Below, piece after piece: positions 9,104 to 17,602 of a stretch of DNA of 64,000 bases (position 1 is the stretch's first letter; each line of letters starts with the position of its first letter). Origin of the DNA: Shewanella electrodiphila (lineage in GTDB: Bacteria > Pseudomonadota > Gammaproteobacteria > Enterobacterales > Shewanellaceae). The position numbers and the translations under genes are program-made. The stretch covers positions 558,001-622,000 of the forward strand of contig NZ_JAKIKU010000001.1 in the NCBI RefSeq assembly GCF_023283985.1, read 5' to 3'. The notes beneath the pieces are model-generated. The model was not told where the DNA came from. It saw only the letters and a list, made by a program, of their open reading frames with translations, and ran no database searches.

Positions 9104-9958
9104 TTACTGTCTAGCTAAACGGTGAGTTTCTGGTGGCTGCTCAAAGTCACTTCTGAATGGATTAATATCTAAACCACCACGACGTGTATAGCGGGCATAA
9201 ACCGTTAGTTTTGTGCATTCACAATAGCGCTTTAAATCGGTAAAAATACGCTCGACACATTGCTCATGAAACTCGTTATGCTGGCGGAAAGAAATTAAAT
9301 AGCGCAGCAGTTTTTCACGGTCAATTTTAGGGCCTTGATAACGGATCATTACGCTGCCCCAGTCAGGCTGTGAGGTGATAAGGCAATTGGACTTTAGCAG
9401 GTTTGAAGTCAGCGTTTCTGCTACGTGTTTATCATCAGTGCTGTTTTCAAGATACTCAGGTTTAAATTGATAGTCATCTACTTCAATATCAAGCTCGTCA
9501 ATACAGTGACCCGGCAATTCAACAATACGCTGGGTATTAAAATGCTTTGGCTCAATGACTTTGACGCTAACGTTACCATTAGCACAGAGGCTTAAGTCGG
9601 TAACTAATGTTTGCTGCACTTGTTCAACACTGTCAAATCGTGTCTGATTGTAGCTGTTGAGATATAGCTTAAAAGATTTGGATTCGATTAAATTATCACT
9701 TTCAATCGCTAAGTAAACTTCAATAATAGCGACCATGGGTTTACCCTTGGCATTTAGCCAAGACAGCTCGTAACCTGTCCAAATATCAGCACCTTGAAAA
9801 GGAAGCGTATCAGTTAATTCAATGGCATCTCGATTCAGTTTACGAGGAACCCCTTGCAGCAGTGAAGCATCATATTCTGCTTGATATTGCGTCGTTTGGC
9901 CTAAAGTGAGTCCTTTAAGTGCCTCTGCATCACTATAGGGGTCGTGATTGTGTGTCAT
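9104..9958 (-). CDS. queF: QueF, NADPH-dependent 7-cyano-7-deazaguanine reductase
   Basis: 284-residue two-lobed (type II, E. coli-like) QueF that reduces preQ0 to preQ1 in queuosine synthesis. The nucleophilic Cys192 sits in [16 protein letters not shown], which forms the thioimide with the nitrile. The NADPH-binding [14 protein letters not shown] motif is at about 92-105 and [13 protein letters not shown] near the C terminus. Length matches E. coli (282). Convergent with pfaE, and 59 bp from the divergent syd gene; queF also neighbours syd in E. coli. Confidence 0.96.
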   Translation of the reverse strand: MTHNHDPYSDAEALKGLTLGQTTQYQAEYDASLLQGVPRKLNRDAIELTDTLPFQGADIWTGYELSWLNAKGKPMVAIIEVYLAIESDNLIESKSFKLYLNSYNQTRFDSVEQVQQTLVTDLSLCANGNVSVKVIEPKHFNTQRIVELPGHCIDELDIEVDDYQFKPEYLENSTDDKHVAETLTSNLLKSNCLITSQPDWGSVMIRYQGPKIDREKLLRYLISFRQHNEFHEQCVERIFTDLKRYCECTKLTVYARYTRRGGLDINPFRSDFEQPPETHRLARQ

Positions 9959-10017
9959 CTAGTCTGTTTCCGTGTCAAAATAGACTTATATTATAACCCA
10001 AAATTGGAGCATCTTAA

Positions 10018-10665
10018 GTGTCTTGTTCAACTTCATTGGATCATTTTTCTAGCCGTTATATTCAAGCTTATCAGGATGTATTAGGCGAGTTTCCCCGTTA
10101 TTTCCCACTTGGGCAAGGATCCGCCTGCATTGAAGGTAAGTATGATCTTGAATCAGATGAAGCCGTTTCCTGGAAGGCTGTTAAACGTAAAAATAGCTCT
10201 GATTTCAGTAATGTAGAACACGCTTTAGAGCTCAAATTACATCAAGATATTAATGCATTTTATGGTGAGTATTTTTCTGCGCCTTTGTATTTTGATTCAA
10301 CATGGGGTGAGGGTGAATTACTCCAAGTTTGGAATCAGCAAGACTTTGATTCTTTGCAACAAAATGTGATCGGTCATCTCATGATGAAGAAAAAGCTTAA
10401 GCAAGCGCCAACTTGGTTTGTGGGTGTATTAGGTGATGGAGACCAAATGATCACCGTAAATAATGAAGACGGCAGTGTGTGGATTGAAATTCCTGGTGAT
10501 AAACCTAAAGACCAACTGGCTGACAGTTTAGCCGAATTCATCGATGCATTATCGCCACGCGTTATGCCACCAGTTGCACCTATTGTTGAAGACAATTATG
10601 TCGCTCACCCTGGAATTTGGCAGCGAATGAAGATGATGTGTAATGATTTACTGAAACGTAAATGA
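10018..10665 (+). CDS. syd: Syd, SecY-interacting protein
   Basis: 215-residue peripheral membrane protein that binds SecY and monitors translocon integrity. The sequence shows the Syd family pattern, e.g. SWKAVKRKN near residue 51, [19 protein letters not shown] and [19 protein letters not shown]. Starts with GTG at 10018; no better start with a ribosome binding site is seen. Adjacent, divergent queF supports the call (same neighbourhood as E. coli syd-queF). Followed by a strong terminator. Confidence 0.95.
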   Translation: MSCSTSLDHFSSRYIQAYQDVLGEFPRYFPLGQGSACIEGKYDLESDEAVSWKAVKRKNSSDFSNVEHALELKLHQDINAFYGEYFSAPLYFDSTWGEGELLQVWNQQDFDSLQQNVIGHLMMKKKLKQAPTWFVGVLGDGDQMITVNNEDGSVWIEIPGDKPKDQLADSLAEFIDALSPRVMPPVAPIVEDNYVAHPGIWQRMKMMCNDLLKRK

Positions 10666-10696
10666 TCAATCAGCGCGTTTAGCGTGATGTGAAAAT

Positions 10697-10733
10697 AAAA
10701 GCCTGACTTACTCATTATAAGTCAGGCTTTTTT
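10697..10733. terminator. Bidirectional terminator between syd and the DUF2310 gene
   Basis: Stem AAAAGCCTGACTTA / TAAGTCAGGCTTTT with loop CTCATTA-like spacer and T runs on both strands. Ends syd and, in reverse, could serve the minus-strand gene at 10804. Confidence 0.85.
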
Positions 10734-10803
10734 GAACCGCAGGCTTATAGCCTAAGAGGTCATTAATTAAGAAGTTATTAGCTAAGGGCTTATGAGTACA
10801 AGC

Positions 10804-11577
10804 TTACTGATGATCCCAAGAAATATTAGACACGATTCGACAAGGCTCACATCGAAAATGGAACATATCGAGTAATGGCTCATCTAAACGCCATTCTTTT
10901 GAGCCACATTTAGGACAAGCTCGTTCTTTCTCTTTGGCTAGGCTTTCACCACCTACACGATATAAGTAATAGTAGGTTGGAATTTTAGTGATAAATTCGA
11001 CTCTGCCGCGTATATCCCAACCGCGTCTAAATAGGTCGCTTTTATGGCTGGTGATTTCTTCTAGAGCGGCAAACTCAGCTTGAGTCGCTGCAGCCATTTG
11101 TAATTCATCACAGGCTTGCCACTCTGTTTGCCAGCGGATCACTCTTTTGTGGTCGCCATTAAATGTGGCAGGGATTTGATATAACGGAATAGGTAACAAG
11201 TTATCGCCGCTACGTAGTGGCGAACACATATGAACATAACTGGTATAAAGCACCTGCCAACTTGGTGCTTCTTCATTACTTTTTTCTGAATTAATGTCTT
11301 GGCCAATGTACTTCTCACGTGGCGCAAGTAACTTTGCTTCAGTCAATTGCAGTAAAGCTTGTTTAGTCCAAGGGCTGTTATGACGGCTCGATAAGCTGGT
11401 TTTTTCCGGCATTAACAACCTGACTTTAAACTCACCTTCGTTAAATGCAACAGCGAATTCTCTTCCTAGAATTTGACCGTTTGCTCTTAATGATTCGAGG
11501 TAATGGTTAATGGCTTTCTCGGCTGCGGTTATCGTGGTATCCGCAAAACATTCAAATCTGAGCTCTGTGACAAACAT
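10804..11577 (-). CDS. DUF2310 family Zn-ribbon protein
   Basis: About 257 residues from the ATG at 11577 (MFVTELRFECFAD), chosen because GGAA lies just upstream; a TTG at 11592 would add five residues. The C-terminal zinc ribbon CPKCGSKEW ... FHFRCEPC has two CxxC pairs. DUF2310 proteins are annotated as possible nucleic-acid-binding Zn-ribbon proteins without experimental function. Single gene, convergent with syd across a terminator. Family assignment from memory of the sequence pattern. Confidence 0.8.
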   Translation of the reverse strand: MFVTELRFECFADTTITAAEKAINHYLESLRANGQILGREFAVAFNEGEFKVRLLMPEKTSLSSRHNSPWTKQALLQLTEAKLLAPREKYIGQDINSEKSNEEAPSWQVLYTSYVHMCSPLRSGDNLLPIPLYQIPATFNGDHKRVIRWQTEWQACDELQMAAATQAEFAALEEITSHKSDLFRRGWDIRGRVEFITKIPTYYYLYRVGGESLAKEKERACPKCGSKEWRLDEPLLDMFHFRCEPCRIVSNISWDHQ

Positions 11578-11633
11578 GGGGTTTCCGTTCAATTCTTGGA
11601 CTGTAAAATGACAAGGTTCCAGTGCATTAAATT

Positions 11634-11670
11634 AATGTGAGTGTACTAAGTCAATGTGAGTGCACAAGTT
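11634..11670. repeat. Imperfect tandem duplication of about 19 bp
   Basis: AATGTGAGTGTACTAAGT followed at once by AATGTGAGTGCACAAGTT, in the spacer between two minus-strand genes. Upstream of the DUF2310 gene, so it could be part of its promoter region; no known operator recognised. Confidence 0.5.
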
Positions 11671-11734
11671 AAGGCACTCATTTTGTGTCAGCAGACTCAT
11701 ATATTTAAATGAAAATACTGCTGTACTTCAATCG

Positions 11735-12070
11735 TTATTGTTTATTTTCAAGCTGTAAAACACGCTTTTCTAGTGACTCTATTTTAGCTTCGAATTCAAT
11801 TTTCATTTGCTGCATTTGAGCCATTAATTGTTGCTCAATCATACTAGGTGCATCATTTGTTGCTTGTTTAGTTGTTTCAAGCGCATCGCCTAAGTCTGGC
11901 AAGGTTTGCCATTGTTCTTTCGGAATGGCTTTGAATTGCTGTAAGCCTTGAATAAGAATTGGCATAGGTACTCGGCCACCTAATTTCCCCTTAATCAATG
12001 CCATTGTTGGTGTATGACCATTCATTGCGATAGTTTTTGCCGCTGCGAGGACCTGTTCGATTGGACTCAT
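11735..12070 (-). CDS. Small conserved-looking protein with C-terminal coiled coil
   Basis: 111 residues, not assigned to a named family. The N-terminal half (IEQVLAAAKTIAMNGHTPT, ALIKGKLGGRVPMPILIQGL) reads like a compact helical, possibly winged-helix or DNA-binding domain. The last 35 residues (MAQMQQMKIEFEAKIESLEK and the heptads after it) form a clear coiled coil, suggesting oligomerisation. No signal peptide. Stand-alone gene. Function unknown; a role in DNA binding is a guess from fold character. Confidence 0.7.
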   Translation of the reverse strand: MSPIEQVLAAAKTIAMNGHTPTMALIKGKLGGRVPMPILIQGLQQFKAIPKEQWQTLPDLGDALETTKQATNDAPSMIEQQLMAQMQQMKIEFEAKIESLEKRVLQLENKQ

Positions 12071-12264
12071 AATTGGTGAAAACCCTCAATATTGATTAGT
12101 GAAAATGCTCAACCGCCAATTAGATATTTATAAAACTTAATAAAATCAATTGTATAAATTTTGGCACGGTTTTAGCTTAATGATAATTGACAACATTATA
12201 ACGTATCTCAAAAGCAGTTTGAGTAGTAATTACGTGAGAATCATTTTAATAAAAGGGAAGTATC

Positions 12265-12651
12265 ATGAAAACAAAATTGGGTTTAGCATTTTTAATGGCT
12301 GTGAGTAGCCTTTCTTTGAGTGGTTGTGTGTTGAATGTTGGTGATCATGAAGGTAATCGTAGTGATTCTTACTGGGAAAAACAGCAACAAACTAATAGAA
12401 CTAACTTATCAAAATTAACCATTGGTATGGCGCGCGATCAAGTCACTATTTTAATGGGCACAGCAGATTTTAGTGAAGCTTACGTGACTCAAGCTGATGC
12501 TGAAAGTCCGAAGAAAGAAGTGAATGTGCTTTTCTATCGTACGCAGTGGAGTAAAGGCGATGGCAAAACCACTAAAGATGAATGTACCCCAGTAGTCATA
12601 AGTGACAATAAATTAGTGGGTTGGGGTGAAACCGCGTATCAAAAGATTTAA
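12265..12651 (+). CDS. DUF3192 family lipoprotein
   Basis: 128 residues with a lipoprotein signal peptide: MKTK, hydrophobic core, lipobox LSGC with the lipidated Cys at residue 21. The mature part contains LTIGMARDQVTILMGTADF, a BamE/SmpA-like 'IGM...V...LGTPD' motif typical of small outer-membrane lipoproteins, and ends VVISDNKLVGWGETAYQKI. DUF3192 proteins are of unknown function. Good AAGGGAAG ribosome binding site before the ATG. Residue 22 is Val, so outer-membrane sorting is expected by the +2 rule. Confidence 0.85.
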   Translation: MKTKLGLAFLMAVSSLSLSGCVLNVGDHEGNRSDSYWEKQQQTNRTNLSKLTIGMARDQVTILMGTADFSEAYVTQADAESPKKEVNVLFYRTQWSKGDGKTTKDECTPVVISDNKLVGWGETAYQKI

Positions 12652-12719
12652 TACCAGCCATTAGTTGGGTAAGTTTTTATCAATATTTTATGGCTATGCA
12701 ATTTTAGAAAGAATCTTAG

Positions 12720-12950
12720 CTATTGCCTTAAAAGAACGTCCAATTGGTCCACGAGTTCAGACCACTGGGCGTCTTCTTTTAAACTCTCTTCTAAAAATGC
12801 TTTCTGAGCATGATTCCAAAAGCTTGCATCGGTTAACTTGGTATTGGCATCAATACTATGTTGTGACAGAAAAAGCTTGATACCGGCCTCTGTAGCATCT
12901 AAACCGAGTTGTTCAAATAAGTGTGCAAGCGTAGCTGAAGTCGTGTCCAT
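12720..12950 (-). CDS. DUF2789 family protein
   Basis: 76 residues from MDTTSATLAHLFEQLGLDA, a small all-helical family of unknown function that typically ends in a motif like AFLEESLKEDAQWSELVDQLD. The frame is open upstream to 13070, but those 40 residues look like translated promoter sequence, and GGGACT lies just before the ATG at 12950, so the short form is preferred. Divergent from the GNAT gene. Confidence 0.8.
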   Translation of the reverse strand: MDTTSATLAHLFEQLGLDATEAGIKLFLSQHSIDANTKLTDASFWNHAQKAFLEESLKEDAQWSELVDQLDVLLRQ

Positions 12951-13069
12951 AATAGTCCCGTTATTATGCTTAAATTTCGCGATTAAATTAACTTTAAGCG
13001 TAGGTGACAGCATTAAAATTGCAATATGTTTCAAACTTGTTAAGTTGTAACTATCAACTTGATTTAGCA

Positions 13070-13711
13070 ATGAGTGAGAATATGGAACAGAACGTGTTGG
13101 CAGAGCATAAAGCCGTTTACTTAACGGCAGAAGACTTGCGAGTGGCAGCTTCGATTATTTATAACGCTTACCATGATGATCCTTTCTTTATTGAAGCACT
13201 TGCTACAACAAATCAGGCAAGTTACGAGCAAAAGCTTCGCGCAGCTATTCGTGAAGAATTGACGGAGCTTTGGCAGCAAGAACAACCTTTAATTGGTTGG
13301 TTCGATGGTGATCGCCTAATTGGCGTTGCATGTGTTATTACTCACCAAGTGCCGCTAGGGGAAAGCCGTTACTGGCATTGGCGCTTGAAAATGGTACTGG
13401 GAACAGGCTGGAATTCCACTCAGGCATTAATTAAAAAAGAACACAGCATCTTAGAAAGCTTGCCGAGTAAGCAATATGGGATCCTGCAATTTATTGCATT
13501 AACCCCTAATGAACAAAGTAAAGGTAACGGTGCAAAATTGATCGAAGCAGTATTAAGTTGGTGTGATGAACAGCCTGATTTAGATGGCATTGGGGTGTTT
13601 GTGAATAACCCTAAACATGCAGAGCTATTTGCCCGCGAAGGTTTTAATCATTTATCTGAACTTTCTATAGGTAGCGTAGATGGTGAAATATTAATTTACC
13701 CGAGTAAGTAA
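13070..13711 (+). CDS. GNAT family N-acetyltransferase
   Basis: 213 residues (start ATG 13070, alternative ATG 13082 preceded by GTGAG). The acetyl-CoA site is FIALTPNEQSKGNGAKLIEA, with the Q/R-x-x-G-x-G/A loop as SKGNGAKL, followed by the LSWCDEQ and GVFVNNPKHAELFAREGFN motifs typical of GNATs acting on small molecules or protein N termini. Substrate not predictable. Divergent from the DUF2789 gene and not in an operon. Confidence 0.88.
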   Translation: MSENMEQNVLAEHKAVYLTAEDLRVAASIIYNAYHDDPFFIEALATTNQASYEQKLRAAIREELTELWQQEQPLIGWFDGDRLIGVACVITHQVPLGESRYWHWRLKMVLGTGWNSTQALIKKEHSILESLPSKQYGILQFIALTPNEQSKGNGAKLIEAVLSWCDEQPDLDGIGVFVNNPKHAELFAREGFNHLSELSIGSVDGEILIYPSK

Positions 13712-13826
13712 AAGCTTCAGTTAACAAACTAATAGCTACCTATTATCTAACCATTAGCTAACTTCATGAAGTAGCTGATCGTTTAAGAAAATTTTTTGCG
13801 TTAATTTATATTATTACAATTAGCTT

Positions 13827-13876
13827 CGGTTATGGATGAAAAGATGAGTGACGGTTATGAATGAAAAGATAAGTGA
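13827..13876 (+). repeat. 25-bp tandem duplication spanning the start codon of the Mpo1-like gene
   Basis: Two adjacent 25-bp copies, 13827-13851 and 13852-13876, with two mismatches. Each contains an ATG. The first (13832) opens a 10-codon frame ending in TGA at 13862-13864, overlapping the real start at 13857, because 25 is not a multiple of 3. Confidence 0.85.
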
Positions 13877-14192
13877 AAAAAAGTATCAAGACTTTAAATC
13901 TTTTTATCCTTTCTATTTATCACAACATCAAGACACAACTTGCCGGAGACTTCATTATGTCGGCAGTGCCTTAATCATTGTGCTAATCATTGTTACTTTG
14001 TTGAATCAACAGTGGTGGCAATTATGGCTTTTGCCAGTTATTGGGTATGGTTTTGCTTGGGTAGGACACTTTGTATTTGAAAAAAATAGACCTGCCACAT
14101 TTGAATATCCTTTATATAGCTTACTAGCCGACTGGGTGATGTTTGCACAAATGTTAAAAAAGCGCCTTGGTTTAGGCTCGCCTTCAAGCTAA
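13857..14192 (+). CDS. Mpo1-like (DUF962) membrane protein
   Basis: 111 residues from ATG 13857 (MNEKISEKKYQDFKSFYPFY); a GTG at 13848 would add three. Two or three membrane helices (ALIIVLIIVTLL, WLLPVIGYGFAWVG). The family signature is present: H-x-x-G (LHYVG), GYGFAWVGHFVFEKNRPATF and the SLLADWVMF end. Yeast Mpo1 is an Fe-dependent dioxygenase of 2-hydroxy fatty acids; the conserved His residues fit, but bacterial function is not established. A 25-bp duplication overlaps its start. Confidence 0.85.
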   Translation: MNEKISEKKYQDFKSFYPFYLSQHQDTTCRRLHYVGSALIIVLIIVTLLNQQWWQLWLLPVIGYGFAWVGHFVFEKNRPATFEYPLYSLLADWVMFAQMLKKRLGLGSPSS

Positions 14193-14206
14193 CTGTTACC
14201 TATGCT

Positions 14207-14224
14207 TGTGAGACTTATCTCACA
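14207..14224. promoter_or_regulatory. UvrY/GacA-type upstream activating palindrome for the first Csr RNA
   Basis: TGTGAGACTTATCTCACA is an 18-bp palindrome of the type bound by UvrY/SirA/GacA response regulators upstream of csrB/rsmY-type genes (consensus TGTAAG-N6-CTTACA). It lies about 170 bp before the inferred RNA start, the usual distance. Confidence 0.75.
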
Positions 14225-14392
14225 GTAGTGTAGGTATTCTTTCGTTATGAGTTATCTAATTTCTCACCATTTAATTAAAAGCTAAATAAAAACAATCGCT
14301 TATGTATTTAACTGTAATATTTACTTTGTGAATATTTTGTTTCAATGGTTTTTAGGCTGATTTCGAATTCAATTATTATTTACAATGAACTT

Positions 14393-14846
14393 ATTAAGCA
14401 ATCAATGAATTAATTGAGTGAGTTACAGGATGTAGCCACAATCAAAGTTAATTGAGTTAGTGCTTAAAGTGAATAAAAATGCTTTTTCATTAGTTATGGA
14501 TGAGTGTATCAATTTCAGGATGAAACTAGGACACGCTCAAGGAATGGGCATAAGCTCAGTTAATGATTAACTGAAACAAGGATGAACCTCATCAGGAAGA
14601 TGAAGGGTTGCAGGAAGCAAATACCAGGACGGTATATTAGGAGTTAGCCTCTCAGTCACAAGGATAGACTGATTCAAAGGAATGAACACTCAAGTAATAC
14701 TCTTCAAGGGTAGTACAAGGAAATTGAGTTAAAAGGAAAATGGAGCAAGGAGCACGTTAGTCGCATGGATGGAGCAGGGAGCACAATTTAGCAGGATAGC
14801 TAGCGAAGAGTAAAATGAGCGCAACCTTATTTGGTTGCGCTTTTTT
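14393..14846 (+). ncRNA. csrB: CsrB-family regulatory RNA, copy 1
   Basis: Inferred about 450-nt RNA that binds and titrates many copies of CsrA. About 20 GGA motifs (mostly AGGA) between 14427 and 14796, several in hairpin loops, for example TCATC-AGGAA-GATGA at about 14589, ACC-AGGA-CGGT at 14623 and CAGTC...GACTG around AGGA at 14652-14672. Ends in an intrinsic terminator. The start is approximate, placed after a possible -10 TACAAT at 14381-14386. A UvrY-type box lies upstream. Its 3' part (14751-14802) is closely similar to copy 2. Family recognised from motif density, hairpin presentation and control region. Confidence 0.85.
14818..14846 (+). terminator. Terminator of Csr RNA copy 1
   Basis: Stem AGCGCAACC / GGTTGCGCT, loop TTATTT, followed by six Ts. 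Confidence 0.93.
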
Positions 14847-14978
14847 ATGCTTAATTGAAATCAATATTTATGCACGCCTACTTTTATATATGCCTATTTT
14901 TATGAATGCATGTCTGCTATGTAAATGTTAAATATGTGAGTCGGTCAAAAGACTTAGCTTCTTACTTTTCCACTCGCT

Positions 14979-14998
14979 TTGTGAGATATATCTCACAA
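14979..14998. promoter_or_regulatory. UvrY/GacA-type palindrome for the second Csr RNA
   Basis: TTGTGAGATATATCTCACAA is a perfect 20-bp palindrome, the same half-sites as the box at 14207. A further half-site-like GCGCTGTGAGACTTAGCGC follows at 14999-15017, itself flanked by short inverted AGCGCT repeats. About 170 bp upstream of the inferred RNA start. Confidence 0.78.
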
Positions 14999-15165
14999 GC
15001 GCTGTGAGACTTAGCGCTTTTATATTGGCTTATTTGGAGTGTTTTGTTTTAAGTTGTTGTATCGTTTGGTTTAATTTTTAGTTTGGCTTTTGCTGTTTGT
15101 TGCTGTCGTGTTAATTGCGTGTTTTGTGCATATTTATTTACTCACATATTGCTTAAAATAAGTCA

Positions 15166-15774
15166 CAAGGAAGCAGATAAGCACAGGATGTGTTTAGTAG
15201 TTTTAAACAAAACTGCTGCTAATTAAGATTTTAGCAAGTGGCTGTAACATGAGACTGATTACAATAGATTGTTGTAATGGCTTGCTCAGGATGAACCCTA
15301 GTTATTACCTTAGTTATTGATGTTGCTCATCAGGATGATGACTTATAGCACATTAATTAAGTGGACGATAAAGCGTCGTTAAGGAAAACGACAGTGTTAA
15401 TGGATGACACTGACATCAGAGATGATGAAAGACTTTATGGTGAAATGGATTTTAATGTTTGGACATCAGTAAAATGGATTTACGCTGTTAAGGATAACAG
15501 TGATTGCAATGGATGCAGATAATTGAAGCAAGGATGTCATGGAAGAACCCCAAGGATGATTTAAAGGACACGCTTAAGGATTTGAGCAGGCTCGGTCAAA
15601 GGATAATCGAGTAAGAGGGACAGTACTTTAGTGTACATGGAACATCAAGGATTGAATAAGGATAGCGCACGGAGCAAGTTAGACGCATGGATGGTGCAGG
15701 GAGCACAAATATAGCTGGATGGCTTAACAAGAGTATAAGAGACCGCGACAATTTATTGCCGCGGTCTTTCTTTT
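15166..15774 (+). ncRNA. csrC: CsrB-family regulatory RNA, copy 2 (longer)
   Basis: Second inferred CsrA-titrating RNA, up to about 600 nt, with about 25 GGA motifs. Loops presenting GGA are clear: CTGTTA-AGGA-TAACAG at 15485-15500, GTCGTT-AAGGA-AAACGAC at 15376-15393, AGTGT...ACACT around TGGA at about 15393-15411 and GCTTA-AGGAT-TTGAGC near 15572. The 3' end (15667-15723) is homologous to copy 1. The start is approximate (possible -10 TAAAAT at 15154-15159); a later start would give a shorter RNA. The csrB/csrC naming of the two is arbitrary. Confidence 0.82.
15740..15774 (+). terminator. Terminator of Csr RNA copy 2
   Basis: Stem AGACCGCGACAA / TTGCCGCGGTCT with one mismatch, loop TTTA, followed by a T-rich tail. 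Confidence 0.9.
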
Positions 15775-15817
15775 GCTTAAAATTCGACTTACGTTGATAT
15801 TGAAACGAGATATCAGC

Positions 15818-15949
15818 TAGGGCGTGTTGATTTTTACTGGTTGAATTTGTTCGAGGTAAAAAGCGAATTAAGCGCGGCGAGTGAATTGCCGCCTAGCAAT
15901 CGAAGCTAATTTCACTGCAAAAACAACCTTAAAAGATCAACACACTCTA
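15818..15949. mobile_element. MITE-like element, 132 bp
   Basis: Non-coding block with 18-bp terminal inverted repeats TAGGGCGTGTTGATTTTT and (reverse complement of the right end) TAGAGTGTGTTGATCTTT, 15 of 18 identical. Possible TA target duplication inside the ends. The core holds a GCGGC/GCCGC hairpin and matches, inverted, the partial copy at 9039-9091, so it belongs to a dispersed family. The parent transposase is not in the window. Confidence 0.65.
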
Positions 15950-15963
15950 ATACTCAGCCAATA

Positions 15964-16005
15964 AAAAACGCTATTGAGAGTGTGCTTAACCCTCTAATAG
16001 CGTTT
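15964..16005 (-). terminator. Terminator for the DUF3549-DUF3301 operon
   Basis: Stem AAACGCTATT-AGAG / CTCT-AATAGCGTTT. Read on the minus strand it is followed by TTTTTTAT, so it ends the operon at 16074-17482. Confidence 0.8.
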
Positions 16006-16073
16006 CATCATGTGGACGTTTTACACTTTAATTAAGTAAATGCTTAATTGAAAGCTTGCTTAACGTATGCGTA

Positions 16074-16460
16074 TTAACGGCATTTGCCAGAATTGCAGCT
16101 TGATGCGCCACCACAGCCACCAAACTTACCTTTGGCCATTGGCGCATCCATCCATTCCGGCTCTGGAAATATCGGCCAGTTAATCTTTTCTATCTTTTTG
16201 CCGTGCATATCGATGTGACCGCGGTATTGATTAATACCATCGGTACTGAATTCAAACATAAATTTTGCACGCCAACATAAGCCTGTTGTGCCACCAATAC
16301 TTGGTCTTGCTGATTCCATAGCAATAGCCAACAATTGTACTTTTTGATTGGCACAAGATCTTTCAGCATAGCGACGACTGATTTCAGCCATTTGACGTAA
16401 TTGCCAAAAGAATGCAGCAATAACGACAACTGCGACGATTAAAATAAAATCTGACATCAT
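16074..16460 (-). CDS. DUF3301 family membrane-anchored protein
   Basis: 128 residues (or 127 from the adjacent ATG). One N-terminal membrane helix (FILIVAVVVIAAFFW), then a short basic segment (ISRRYAERSCANQKVQLL) and a conserved soluble part with FEFSTDGINQYRGHIDMHGK. The C terminus is Gly/Cys-rich (GGCGGASSCNSGKCR). DUF3301 proteins are of unknown function and often pair with DUF3549 genes. The start overlaps the upstream stop (ATGATGA), so it is translationally coupled to the DUF3549 gene. Confidence 0.82.
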   Translation of the reverse strand: MMSDFILIVAVVVIAAFFWQLRQMAEISRRYAERSCANQKVQLLAIAMESARPSIGGTTGLCWRAKFMFEFSTDGINQYRGHIDMHGKKIEKINWPIFPEPEWMDAPMAKGKFGGCGGASSCNSGKCR

Positions 16461-17482
16461 TGGCTAACGGCCCTAAATAACCCGCCGATGGCGGAAGAAA
16501 GTTTCTCACTACGGTCAGCACTTCTTAAATCGAGCAGTAGTGAATCTCGTAAACTTGGAATAGCTACGATATCAGCAAAAACTTGATTAAAGAAGTTTTG
16601 CGGTTGGTTAGCTAATACTTCAAGATAAAGTTTGCGAGTTGCATCATCTTTTAGAGCTGTCCAACTTCTTGCTGCAATTGTGATCAATAAGTTCTCATCT
16701 AACTGTTGGTAATTCACTAATAGCTTAATCGCTTTTTGCGTTAATTCTGGGTGAGATGCGAGCGCTCTAAGGTAGATATGCTTATGCTCAACTTCTGCGG
16801 CGGATAACTTATCAAATAAGGTATTAGCTAATGCATTTGAAATGGCAACGTGCTCTAAACATTGACAAATAGCTGCTTGAACCTCTAACGGTGCTAGGGT
16901 AATAGCTGCATTGATATGCTTGTCATGGTCAAACTTATCTAAGCGGACACAGACATCGGCAATACCTTGTAATCCGAGTTGTTGCCAGTTGTCACCTTGA
17001 GCATTGGTTTCATTTAAATTCGAAAAATACTGGGCAGCATATTCATATTGAGCAGATGCTTGCTGACTTAATTGCTTTTTAACCAATGCATTAAACAGTG
17101 CTAGTTTTTCTTGGCTAGGCTTAAAACTGAACGGATGATTGGCGTAGCGTTCTTGTTCTTCATCAGACAAAGCTTTAGTTGGATCACGCCCTAACGCTTC
17201 TAGGATCATTTTAATAAACTGGCTACGCTGGGCAGGCGATAACAAACCTTGCTCATCAAGAGGCAGCTTTAAAAACCAAATAAAAGGCGGTTGATCTTCA
17301 CGCCAAAACACAATGGCAAACTGGGCATGGCCTTGAATTGGAAATGGGTAAGGGGTGTTCAATGCTTCAATTTGGTTGAATAACACTGGGTCAATGTTTT
17401 CCACTCTTCGGCCTAAATCATAAACCTGAAATTGAGTGTTAGCGGTGTCTAGGAATTGGCTTAAGGTTTCGAGTTGTGTCAT
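16457..17482 (-). CDS. DUF3549 family protein
   Basis: 341-residue soluble protein. The N-terminal half has the recognisable TQFQVYDLGRRV and FAIVFWREDQPPFIWFLKLP segments; the C-terminal half is helical repeats (HEAT-like LRALASHPELTQKAIKLLV). DUF3549 has no known function. First gene of a two-gene operon with the DUF3301 gene, and divergent from yqcC by about 60-120 bp. Confidence 0.82.
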   Translation of the reverse strand: MTQLETLSQFLDTANTQFQVYDLGRRVENIDPVLFNQIEALNTPYPFPIQGHAQFAIVFWREDQPPFIWFLKLPLDEQGLLSPAQRSQFIKMILEALGRDPTKALSDEEQERYANHPFSFKPSQEKLALFNALVKKQLSQQASAQYEYAAQYFSNLNETNAQGDNWQQLGLQGIADVCVRLDKFDHDKHINAAITLAPLEVQAAICQCLEHVAISNALANTLFDKLSAAEVEHKHIYLRALASHPELTQKAIKLLVNYQQLDENLLITIAARSWTALKDDATRKLYLEVLANQPQNFFNQVFADIVAIPSLRDSLLLDLRSADRSEKLSSAIGGLFRAVSQ

Positions 17483-17602
17483 GGGAGTTTATTTATCGCG
17501 ATTAACTTGCCGCTATTATAGGGTTAACTGGCGTCTGATGATATGATTAGTCGCACAAACAACTATGATTATTTTAAACCGTTTAAGCGAAAACCTGCCG
17601 TT

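Larger units (their letters stand above)
14193..16073. other. 1.9-kb protein-gene-free region carrying two Csr RNAs and a repeat
   Basis: No credible coding frame in about 1.88 kb. It contains, in order, a UvrY-type palindrome, a CsrB-like RNA with terminator, a second palindrome, a second longer CsrB-like RNA with terminator, a 132-bp MITE-like element, and the terminator of the minus-strand genes that follow. Each is listed separately. Confidence 0.85.

Noticed and set aside
12161..12260. TTGACA...TATAAC promoter before the lipoprotein gene
   Set aside because: The two boxes are only about four bases apart, far from the 16-18 bp needed.
12951..13070. N-terminal extension of the DUF2789 protein
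   Set aside because: The extra 40 codons overlap the divergent promoter region and are unlike the family; the ATG at 12950 has a better ribosome binding site.
14393..15774. CRISPR array or decayed protein genes
   Set aside because: GGA motifs are irregularly spaced and sit in hairpin loops, and terminators and UvrY-type boxes frame them; there are no constant repeats or open frames.
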